Source: Gymnopilus junonius (Eukaryota; Basidiomycota; Agaricomycetes; Agaricales; Galerinaceae). Taken from it: a stretch of 64,000 nucleotides of DNA. The translations under genes and the position numbers were made by a program. Below the pieces are notes generated by a model. That model did not search any database, had not been told where the DNA came from, and saw nothing but the letters and a program-made list of their open reading frames with translations. This document shows, piece by piece, positions 46,145 through 55,600 of this stretch. Within the stretch, counting starts at the first letter, position 1, and every line of letters begins with the position of its first letter. The DNA lies in the NCBI GenBank assembly GCA_015501075.1, contig JADNYJ010000008.1:310001-374000 (forward strand), written 5' to 3'.

Positions 46145-46819
46145 GGAGGCCATCAAGGGATCTCTTGAGGTTGTTGGTGAAAACTCATCAGCAGGAGGAC
46201 CTGTCGAGATTTGAAGTTATACTCCCCGACGTGTACCATAAATACGGAGCGTGGGCACAATAGTTGCTTCCTTCCGATAGTTGGGAGCGGTCCCATGGAG
46301 TTAATCACGTTTGTGATTTCTGCCGAATGGAAACGTTAGAGCAGGTGACACCTTTCTCTCGAAAAGGCGGATGATTCCCTCACCTGTCCTTTTAAAATTG
46401 GTATCTCCATCCATCCATCTGGTGATATAGAAGACGACTTGCAATAGTTGCTTGCTGCAAGTCAAAGTTATTCCTTGAAGCTCCAAGGCTGAATTTAACC
46501 AAATCAAAGTTGGGAAGATTGAGAAGTTGTCTGTTGACATGAGGTAAAAGCGACGGACACGGCTGTGATAACGCACTGCGCAGTCTGTCACGACGTTATC
46601 TAATGCTGGAACAATGCATCCGAGACGGCCGTAACGTTAGGCCAATTCTTGCGTCCCCAACTGTAGAAGGAACATGAAGACACTCCGTCTGAATCATGTA
46701 TAAAAGGAACGAATCCTTGCTATACATAGGGTTATGCGATCATTCCGCCTTGTTGTGTCATAGAGCATCATCCCGCATATGACTATGGTTAAACCTACTT
46801 AATCTGCAGTGTATAATGA
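46145..46819. other. Intergenic, no gene seen
   Basis: This region separates the upstream side of DUF6534 copy B from the 3' end of the ferroportin-like gene. A plus-strand TATAAAAGG lies near 46698 with no gene following it on that strand. Confidence 0.4.
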
Positions 46820-48425
46820 TTAAGTAAACTTTTTCTTCATTGCAATGAGCCACTCTGTATGAATAACGTGGCCTCGTTCCCTATGCAGGTATATCATGTA
46901 CAAGCATGCACCAGCCATAACAGCTCCAAAGGTAACAGTAGCAGTGTATTTGAACTGACTCGGTTGGCTTCAAATCAGATTAGAAAAGACGTGTCATTAC
47001 AAGGAAGAGAAGATAACTTACGAAAGCACGATGAGCATAACATACCTCAATAAATCCAGAATATTCTGCAATGAATACTGTAGACCACTGAGAGTGTTTC
47101 GCCTTGGATGGTCGGCCAGAGTCTTCTGGAGGAGCTTCAGCTGGCATAAGTCAAACGACCAAAGCCCAATGCGCGATGCTGACATGCCGCCAAAAAGGAG
47201 GGCCTGATTCCATATTGGCCCTTTGATGCCTTGCTTCAGAGAAGAAGGTACGTAGAAAGAAATGAGGACAGGAATGAGGCAGAGGACCTCAGACCTGGAC
47301 AGAGAAAGATTGAGGCAAAGGCAGTTTTATGTTGCTATCGAACTTACCAGATGCTCCAGCTTCCAGCTCGAGTTAACCCAATCCTCTTTTCCAACTTCGG
47401 CATGACAAGGGTGCCAGCGAGACCTGTCAAAACTGAGATGCCACGCAAACCAGAAACGAGAGCGTCCGAGTAAGTGTTCGTCTTCAGCCAGGAAATCATA
47501 TTTCCGTCAAAGCTGAGTGTGGTGAAATACAGGAGGGAAATGGCTAAAGAACTCGGAAAGACGGGGTTATAAACGAACATCCTCCAATCCTTGTAAGTCG
47601 TAGTGAGCCAGACTTTCAGGGAGTGAAAAGATAGCTTTCGTGGAGAGATGATGGAGTTCGCTGGGATGCTCTCAGCCTGTGGGCGATTGGTGGCTAATAC
47701 CGGAAAACGTTTCCAGACAACGTTGATCCATAGCAGCTCGAATCCTAGTCCGCCGAGTGCAATGCAACTTATTATGATCAATGCTGCAACATTTCCAGCC
47801 GTACTGGTCAGTAACCCTGCAAAAAGAGGAGCGACAAGCTTGCATCCCAGGTCGACTCTCCTCAGCCAAAGATTGAGGCGTGTTAACCGGGCATCCGAAC
47901 CCTCAGCGATGGTTGTAACCCAGTCACGTTCGATGGCGACCGACATAGCGATATCGGATAGTTTCATGATGCAGCTGGAAAAAATGACCAAAGTGAATAA
48001 TATCCATACAGCCGGGTGCCCGCCATGTCGAATATTTTGACCTGCCAGGTTCGCCTCGGAGGGATATCTGACGAGCAGGATGAGAAGAAAGGCGTAGAGG
48101 TTCGTCACAGCAATTTTAGCTAGCGATATGTTGAAACGCATCATTTGAGGCGGGAAGGGTTATCGACGAAAGAACCAGCATCGCCTCCAAATAAAACCCC
48201 AGATAATGTGGTGAAAAATCCATAAAGAGCTGAAGGCAAAAGAGTCGTGGGGAATAAATCGATTAAAAAGAGATATGTAGCGAATTCCGCTGTGCGCTGA
48301 GTCCATGTTATGGAGAAATGTTGAGCAGCAAGAGAGAGGAGGGCGGTGCGGTCGATATGAACATTTTCAATCACAGATAGACTATGATTAGCGCCGAGAA
48401 CGTCTGCGGACGTGCTATCTGTCAT
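46820..48425 (-). CDS. Ferroportin-like iron exporter (SLC40A family)
   Basis: The start at 48425 gives MTDSTSADVLGANHSLSVIE. The first transmembrane block is EFATYLFLIDLFPTTLLPSA and LYGFFTTLSGVLFGGDAGSF, the ferroportin TM1-TM2 signature, followed by VDNPSRLK and MMRFNISLAKIAVTNLYAF. Later segments include AIERDWVTTIAEGSDARLTR, RVDLGCKLVAPLFAGLL, FVYNPVFPSSLAISLLYFTT, LSFDGNMISWLKTNTYSDAL, LRGISVLTGLAGTLVMP, LLFGGMSASRIGLWSFDLCQ, TLSGLQYSLQNILDLLRYVM and ATVTFGAVMAGACLYMIYLH. It ends AMKKKFT* at 46820. It is about 480 residues with a normal helix count. Ferroportins export Fe2+ (or move divalent metal into vacuoles). One base is missing in an A-run near 48143, between RLK and MMRFN. It is divergent from the next gene, with 293 bp between starts. 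Confidence 0.82.
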
Positions 48426-48718
48426 GCTGACTGTTGACTTGGTATTTGTGCATTACATAATCCCGACACCAATTATCTTAAGATCGTTGATTATTTGAAA
48501 TAGGGGCCATTAACCTTTCGACCAAACAACTGATCGCTGTTGCAAACGGCGAGCTCGCTGCTTTTCCTCACCCACCAACCGCTGGCAAGGCTTGAATGAG
48601 GTGAAGTGGAGACTAGGCGCACCACCACTTGTGGAGTATACCCATCCTGGTGAGTCGTATGAATATGTCTGTTGAAGTCAAGCTCAGTCAGATCAGCCGT
48701 CGTTGATTGTGGACGACG
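48426..48718. promoter_or_regulatory. Divergent promoter of ferroportin-like and coiled-coil genes
   Basis: A TTATCT sequence at 48473-48478 (AGATAA on the minus strand) lies about 50 bp upstream of the ferroportin ATG. It is a GATA-factor core of the kind bound by fungal iron regulators. A single copy is weak evidence. Confidence 0.3.
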
Positions 48719-51246
48719 ATGGCGACCTCTCCTTCTAACCGTTCTGTTCAATCGAACAGCGGGAATCTGCAAGCGCCGGCACAGGGATCGAGCACGAATT
48801 TCAAGCAGCAGAGACGGATGACCTCACCTGCGGGCTTCAATCTTGCTCCGGTTCGTGAATTATTTTCCATGAATTATTGGTATATCCTGAGACGTCATTC
48901 TCCAGCCATCCGATGGCAGAAAGCCTTCATCCAGGCCGCCATCTCCTCTTCGTAATGGATTTGTTTTGAATTCTTCAACTGGAATCGATCCAGACGACGA
49001 ATCGGATGAGGAGGATGAGGATGATGGTGCAAAATGGGAGCGATCTCCATCACCTTCTTCCTCTGTGTCGCACCTAGCAGCCAGCTTTGTGCAGCGCGTA
49101 AACAATTTCGTAGGTGTAATCGCGCCTAAGTCCCCTGGAATGCTCTCAGATGCCGAGCTGGAAGCTGAGGCTGAAAGGGAACGCGAACGGGGTCGCCGGG
49201 AAGCAGAGGCGATTTTGACTAGGGAGGCTCAGCAGCGGAGACTCCTTGAGGATCGTGTTCTCGAGGTCATGGAGACAACGAGGTCCCTGCCTCCACCTCC
49301 TTCTCGTTCACAGACATTGCCAAACCCTCCATCACCCTCCAATTCACAGAAGGACCCGAGCTGGTGGCAAGCTGCCAAGAATAGGCTTACTCCGTCGAAG
49401 GAACCACTTACCCTGCTCAGCAAGTCATACTGGATACGAAAGCGCGAGAAAAGGAGAAGAAAAAGGACAGCAAGGGCAAAGAGAAGGAGAGGGATAAAGA
49501 GTGGCCTGCAAATACACAAGCCAAGTACAGCGACCCAGCCTATGCCAATCTGTATGTTCCCGTCACTCCTCCGACGAGAAAACCAGTCCCATCAGTTTCT
49601 CCATCCTCTCCAACGCCTTCCCGACCTAGCTTATCAAATATGGCGCCGAATCTTACCCCATCTCCTATGAGGCCTCTGATTCCTTGGCATCTTCTCCTTC
49701 TCGTGAAGCACCTCCTCTCTACGCTCAATTCAATGCCCAAGGAACTTTAGATGTTCCCGGCACATTGCTGACTATTGCCAAGCGATTTGAGAAGCTGGAG
49801 AAATGGACTGTAGGCCACGTCCGTGCTCTGGAAGAGCGGATGAATGACGTTGAAAGATGGCTGGTGGATAAGGAGACGAAGAAAGAGGAGATTCCCTCGA
49901 CAAAGGAAACCAAAGCGGCCAAGTCCCATCCAGAGGTGGAACATGACTTGCAAGATATGCGGGAGGAAATTTCTGAACTTCAGGGACGCGTTGGGGAGCT
50001 AGGACGCGAGATGGCCAAGCTTGCGACTGCTCCCTCAAGACTTGCTTCTGGCCCAAATCCGCAGACCGCTTCTGTTACATCTGGGCATCAACAAATGCTT
50101 GTGGAACAGCTCACAGGTGGTTCATTATCAGGGACGCCTCATCTACGACGTATGTCGAGCACAGCTCTGGAATCGACCAGCCCTCCGCTAGTTTCAAACA
50201 AGACACCTTCAGGCACGCGTCTTCCTTACCCTCAAGGCGACTATACCTCGCCGCCCGACGCGTTTTCTCCGCCCAGCTCTCCTCCTGCTCTATTACCAAG
50301 CGCACACAGACTCTTTCAATTTCTGGATTACCAACTACGACTCCAGGACCACTAAGCTCGACTTCTTACACTACAGGGCCGTCTTCTGCAACCCCTTCAT
50401 ATGGACGTACTATGTCTGCGTCTCCCAGCCCAATGTCAGCTAATCCTGCAAGTGCAGCTGCTCGGGCTGTTGCCCTACACCTTCGGGTAATGGACTTCCT
50501 CCACCTAAGCAGAGCTCCAAACGACAAACGAGCGTCAGCCCTACACCCAGGAAACGGTACACCGTGGCTCTTGGAGGTCCGATCGTCGCTCCTGACGAGC
50601 TATCTTCAAATGCTGCTATTCCTGCTGCTGCTGAACCACAGCCACCTGTGCGTGCGGCCACGCCAAAATCCGTTCTGAAACATCGCTCCTCAATCGACAA
50701 TTTCTTCTCCGAGAAGAACACGGCAGTACCGTTGATGATGATGACGACGACGACGAGGAGAATGAGTTCGCCGGCGAGACCATTGGAAAGTCCGCAGCGT
50801 CAAAGCTTGCTAGCAGCGGCCTGTTTTCAGGTGGACCTGGTATGGGCGATTACAAACTTGCCACACCTAATACAGCACCAGCAACAACAACCTCTCCTTC
50901 ATCTTTATCCAACAGACGCCTCCGTGCACAATCTGCTTATGGATTCTCCAGTATACCCGGATCTGGTAATACCACCACCGAAGCGGCCCTCTCCACACCC
51001 TCCGTCGCGCCTCTGCGACTCAAAGCGAGATCAAAGTCCACAGAGCGACTCAGCACCGGCAGTGGGACCGGCGACGGCATGGTCAGCGCTCTCGCCGGCC
51101 CGGGTCAGAACAAGTTTGTGGACCCGCTCGTGTTGAGGAAGCAGAGTAAAGAAGCTCTGACGAAACCGATTGCCATGCCGCGGCCTGTGGGCAAGGTGCC
51201 TGTTGGACAGCTTGTGGCATTTTTTGATGGTGAGGTTAAGAAGTAG
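48719..51246 (+). CDS. Disordered protein with central coiled coil, unknown function (several frame breaks)
   Basis: The ATG at 48719 gives MATSPSNRSVQSNSGNLQAP. One intron (about 48853-48899) leads to PSDGRKPSSRPPSPLRNGF and an acidic patch. HLAASFVQRVNNFVGVIAPK is followed by a charged helix (AELEAEAERERERGRREAEA) and DPSWWQAAKNRLTPSKEPL. A predicted coiled coil (LLTIAKRFEKLEKWTVGHVR, then ERMNDVERWLVDKETKKEE) lies near the centre. A second coil DLQDMREEISELQGRVGELG follows. The end is NKFVDPLVLRKQSKEAL and VGQLVAFFDGEVKK*. About 820 residues. Reading through needs one-base corrections near 49405, 49679, 50300, 50480 and 50735, the densest set in this window. I cannot name the family; polarity or cytoskeletal scaffolds look like this, but that is inference. 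Confidence 0.65.
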
Positions 51247-51870
51247 TTAGGTAGGTTGAGGTTGGGAGGGACGATTGTATGACGCTCACGCCGAACTCGA
51301 CACCGCGTTCGACATTCAGAGAAGATTTTTTTGGACATCATTGATGATGACGGATGGAAGGATTCCTTCAAAGAAGAATGAAACCCTACTCACGATCTGT
51401 AACGTCTTTTGCTATTTTTTTTTGTTCTTCAACGCTTTCCTACATATACCTTTACGACGATTTACTGATTTGATATATTCTTAGCTAAACTGTTGCTTGA
51501 TCTTGCTTTACACTAATTATATATGTGAACCCTCTGCCTTTCTTGCTTGGGTTCTCTGATTGGAATCAGCGTTGTTGATTTGGACCTTTCCTCTCCGCAC
51601 CCGGCTCCCTGGTATCTTTCAATTGACACATGGCGAAATCAATCTCCACTGAGTGGCCCGCGCATAATCAGTGCTGGGCAATCGGGCATAGGCCTTAACC
51701 CACATCATATATAACGATCTTACTAACATACATGACAGAAGCCGCAATCAACTTCAAGGATATATGTACTCAGATTGAGAGTGGCGTGCCTATCACTTAT
51801 CTATATATCACCCCGCACACAACTTCCATAGGCATTCATTTCGCCGACGATCCCTTTCGCTCCTACGAAT
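51247..51870. other. Intergenic upstream of amidase
   Basis: A TATATAA sequence lies at 51708-51714, about 157 bp before the amidase ATG. A short ATG frame at about 51735 is out of phase with the amidase and is not supported. Confidence 0.45.
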
Positions 51871-54165
51871 ATGGCATCGAAGCACTGGAAAGAACTGGCA
51901 GCCGAGAAGAGGGCGCGCCTGGCCGCGAGCATACCCAAAGAATGGATTCTAACCAATCTTCCGTCCAAGGAAACTCTGAACGTTATCGACTTTCCCGAGA
52001 AGTCTGGGTTGCTCAGCGAGAAGGAGATTGAAATTACCAACACGGAAGTTATGGTGCTTCTGGAGAAGTTGGCGAAGGGAGTCTGGTCTTCTGTTGACGT
52101 GACTACTGCGTTTGCGAAGAGGGCCATCATTGCGCACCAACTTGTGAGTTATATATATATTCGTCTTAACTCTATCTTACAGATCTCTTATAGGTCAATT
52201 GTCTTACTGAAGTATTTATTGAACGAGCCTTGAAACGCGCTGCTGAGCTGGATGACATCTCAAAACTACAGGAAAGGTCGTTGGTCCCCTGCATGGTACA
52301 TGCTTGCTATCTGTCTTTTTTTTCACTTATAACCGACCACAGGACTTCCTGTGTCATTGAAAGACCAAATTAGCGTCAAGGGCTTGGAGTCGACCATGGG
52401 TACGATTTATCAATTCACATCATCAGACAAGCGTGTCTTGATAACGTTTCCCCCAGGTTACGTCTCCTGGATCAATCAATACGCTGCGAAGAACTCTGTT
52501 CTTGCTGATATTCTCGAGTCATGTGGGGCTGTGTTTTATGTGAAGACCAATGTTCCGCAGACGCTCATGGCAAGTAATTTCGTATCGTTTGGGAAACTTG
52601 GTTCCAATGACGCTTTTAGTGGGTTGAAACATTTAACCATATATTTGGTCGCACTAGCAATCCATATAATCGGTCTCACACGTCTGGCGGATCTTCGGGT
52701 GGGGAAGGCGCACTTATTGGTGAGTTATTACTGGGTGAAATTTGCTTGTTTGATTATAGCTGTTTTCCTTCTTCGTGCAGCCCTCAAAGGCAGCCCGCTA
52801 GGTATGTGGTCATGAGTTTCATGCTAGGCTGGGCGTTGATTCTTTGCAGGTCTTGGATCTGATATTGGAGGGCAAGTGATACGAACTCCCTTAAACTTCA
52901 ATATTAAAGGCATTATTCCAGATCTATTCGCGTCCCAGCAGCATTCAACGGAATTTATGGCCTACGCCCTTCATACGGACGCCTGCCCTACGCAGGCTGT
53001 GTGAATTCACTCGAAGGACAAGATTCTCTCTTGTCTGTGATGGGACCTCTCTCTAACAGTCTTGGCGCCGTCAAACACCTCATACAAAGCGTGGCAAGCA
53101 AACGCCCTTGGCTGAAAGATCCATTAGCTGTGATGAAACCATGGGACGAAGACCAATATCGTCTAGTTGATCACGGAGAAGGAAAACGTCTCTGCTTTGC
53201 TATCTTATGGCATGACGAGTTTATTGTACCCCATCCACCTATTGTCAGAGCCTTGGAAGAGACGAAAAAGGCATTGCTTGCTGCTGGACATCAAGGTGAG
53301 TGAGTGAGTGAGATGGTCTGTACTCCGAAAACAGACCAATTATACCATTACAGTGATCGACTGGAAGCCTTTGAAACACGTGGAAATCTATCTGACTATC
53401 GTGAGTCCTGCTAGGCGCATAAATCATCTACTTACTGAACACCGCTAGATGGGAATCTGGGGAGCTGGGGCTCAAGAAGACTACCGAGTCACGACTTCAC
53501 CATCAGGAGAACCTATTGTGCATACGATGGGACTCACTGCAGAACTCACTGCAGACAATCCAGACCTTATAGTTACTGATGCACCTGTGGTGCGACCATT
53601 CTATGACGACATCTCAGCATATGAACTATTTCAAATACAGAAGCAGAGACGCGACCTACGAGAGGAATATCTAGATTATTGGAATTCTAGTGTTGCCTTG
53701 ACAGATACTGGACGGCCTATTGACGCCATTATATCTCCTTGCGCACCTTCCACTGCTCCTCCTCATGGTATGAACAAGTGTGTATTTTAGACATCATTTC
53801 TTTTCCAGTGTATGACGGTTCTCTCTGACCAGGACCGCGGGTTATACTATGATCTGGAATGGCCTGAATTACACTGCCCTCGTCCTCCCAACAGGCCTCT
53901 TCGTCGATCCAGCTCTAGATCCCAAGAAGCCCCCACACACCTTCTTTACGGATTTCGACAAAGACAACTATAACATGTGTACGATTCTTGCGGACTACTC
54001 CGCACTATTCAGTGGCAGCTGACTACATATATTTCAGATGACCCTGAAGGATTCAAAGGTACACCAATATGCGTTCAAGTGGTGGGAAGGACACAAGAAG
54101 AAGAAGCTGTCATTGGAATGGGAGAAATTGTCGATGCTGCCTTGAAAGCTAGAACTTCGCACTAA
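51871..54165 (+). CDS. Amidase-signature family hydrolase (acetamidase-like)
   Basis: The start at 51871 gives MASKHWKELAAEKRARLAAS and then IPKEWI. The catalytic lysine lies in LPVSLKDQISVKG. The Gly/Ser-rich amidase signature with the cis-Ser and nucleophilic Ser is SGGSSGGEGALIG (about 52692-52729), followed by GLRPSYGRLPYAGCVNSLEG-type sequence and MGPLSNSLGAVK. Later blocks are ILWHDEFIVPHPPIVRALEE, GAGAQEDY, DAIISPCAPSTAPPHG and TAGYTMIWNGLNYTALVLPT. The end is GTPICVQVVGRTQEEEAVIG, stop at 54165. Fungal members hydrolyse short aliphatic or aryl amides to acid and ammonia (EC 3.5.1.4 type). About ten introns are present. One base is missing in an A-run near 52264, before TTGKVVGPLHG, and perhaps one near 53830. 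Otherwise it is complete, at about 560 residues. Confidence 0.84.
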
Positions 54166-54484
54166 TAAATTGTAACAAGATTGTAATCTCTATAAGTACG
54201 CGGGGGCCAAATGTAGGTTGACTGTGACGTCATGACAGAATTGGATTTAAATAATTTCATGAAATTAATTGCAAAATACGTCACACGATGGGCCCAGGCC
54301 GACACGTCCGTCCATCGTGGCATCGTCCGACGGCGACGACCGTCAGCATCCAGAGGCATCCAGTCGTCTACGACGCCCACGCATCGAGTCTGCAGTGCAC
54401 ATCAGATCTCACTAGACTACTACTTTGACCCGATACTTCCAGTAAGTGGCTGGACTCTTTCGACGCTGCTCGTGTCAAACTGAC
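54166..54484. other. Intergenic, upstream part of sHsp promoter
   Basis: No gene is supported; short frames on both strands lack motifs. The right part leads into the heat-shock element. Confidence 0.4.
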
Positions 54485-54504
54485 CTTCTCGACTTTTCTA
54501 GAGC
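54485..54504 (+). promoter_or_regulatory. Four-unit heat-shock element
   Basis: Four contiguous alternating 5-bp units cTTCt-cGACt-tTTCt-aGAGc fit the HSE pattern (nTTCn/nGAAn), with the G and first A of each GAA unit kept. The element lies 145 bp upstream of the small heat-shock protein ATG, the expected place for Hsf1 trimer binding. Confidence 0.6.
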
Positions 54505-54581
54505 CAGTCTTGGGGACAAGTCGGCTTGCAGAAGTTCCAACCTCAATGTTTCTAGCAATGTCAGGAATGTATCGACCAAGG

Positions 54582-54587
54582 TATAAA
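54582..54587 (+). promoter_or_regulatory. TATA box of small heat-shock protein gene
   Basis: TATAAA lies 62 bp before the ATG and downstream of the HSE, in the order normal for a heat-inducible promoter. Confidence 0.6.
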
Positions 54588-54648
54588 GGCAACAAATTTA
54601 CTCGTCCAATACTTCAGAAATTTAAACACATTCGACAAAGCACACGAC

Positions 54649-55228
54649 ATGTCTAACGTATTCTTCTACGAACCTTTCTACGACTTCGACCGCCTATTGG
54701 ACGAGGCGTTTACTTCTCGTCAAGCAGGCGGCAATAACCAAGTCCAGCAACGTAACGCTTCTGTTGACGGCGCTGTAAGGCTCTTCAAGCCAAAGTAAGT
54801 TTCACATCCTTTTCTTCCTTCAATAGAGAGCAGTGTCTAAACATGATTACTTAGAATGGACCTTCACGAAGATAACGAAAAGAACCTGGTTACAGCTACT
54901 TTTGAGCTCCCAGGGCTCGTGAAGGACGACGTACAGATTGACGTTCACAACAATCGCCTTACTGTCTCGGCCGAAGCCAAACAATCCGAAGACTTCGAAG
55001 AGCACGGCTACGCTGTCCGCGAGAGACGTTATGGCAAGCTCTCTCGTACACTTCAGCTCCCTTCTGGTGTGAAGGTTTGTGATGTGACATCCTTAATTCG
55101 GCATAAATAGAAATTCATTTATCTTGCAGAGCGAAGAGATCAAAGCGACTATGGAGAATGGGGTCCTCACCGTAACCTTCCCAAAGGCCACTCCTGAGCT
55201 CGCTCCGAAGAAGATCACCATCGCTTGA
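54649..55228 (+). CDS. Small heat-shock protein, Hsp20/alpha-crystallin family
   Basis: The start at 54649 gives MSNVFFYEPFYDFDRLLDEA. The alpha-crystallin domain begins at MDLHEDNEKNLVTATFELPG and continues LTVSAEAKQSE, YAVRERRYGKLSRTLQLPSG and MENGVLTVTFPKATPELAPK, with the conserved GVLTV motif. It ends KKITIA* at 55226-55228. Two short introns (about 54795-54854 and 55074-55129) are in phase. Length is about 156 residues, typical, and the gene is intact. It is an ATP-independent chaperone that holds unfolding proteins in the cytosol. A heat-shock element and a TATA box lie upstream, so heat induction is expected. No IXI motif is obvious beyond ITIA at the end. Confidence 0.92.
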
Positions 55229-55600
55229 TTGTTCAAAAGGGATATATTTCTCAATGACACCGGCAAGGAATCTGTATGATCACGAACTACTTGTAGCTAT
55301 AAAAAGTTTGTATTTTTCTTCAATGTAACTTTTTGGAATAATCACTGTACTCGCCTCCGAGTGTCAAGTCTGATGCGCGTAATCTTTCAGAACACTTATA
55401 AATCCAACTAATGAAGAATTCCTTGAGCATTTTGCGAGATTCATAATCTGGAAACTATGGTTCATGGGAATTGGCACCGAATGGCGTCATCATACCAAGT
55501 TCTTCAGCAATACGCCTCTATCCACCTGACCCTTGGGTTATTTGGGTTAGATATGAAGGCCGTGTGAGTAGGGATAGAGGCTTTGAACTGCGCTCTCATC
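55229..55600. other. Intergenic, no gene seen
   Basis: This is the 3' flank of the sHsp gene and upstream region of the oxygenase gene. A long frame that crosses it has no ATG and is an extension of the oxygenase exon. Confidence 0.45.

Noticed and set aside
46690..46710. Plus-strand TATAAAAG box
   Set aside because: No plus-strand gene follows it; the adjacent genes are on the minus strand.
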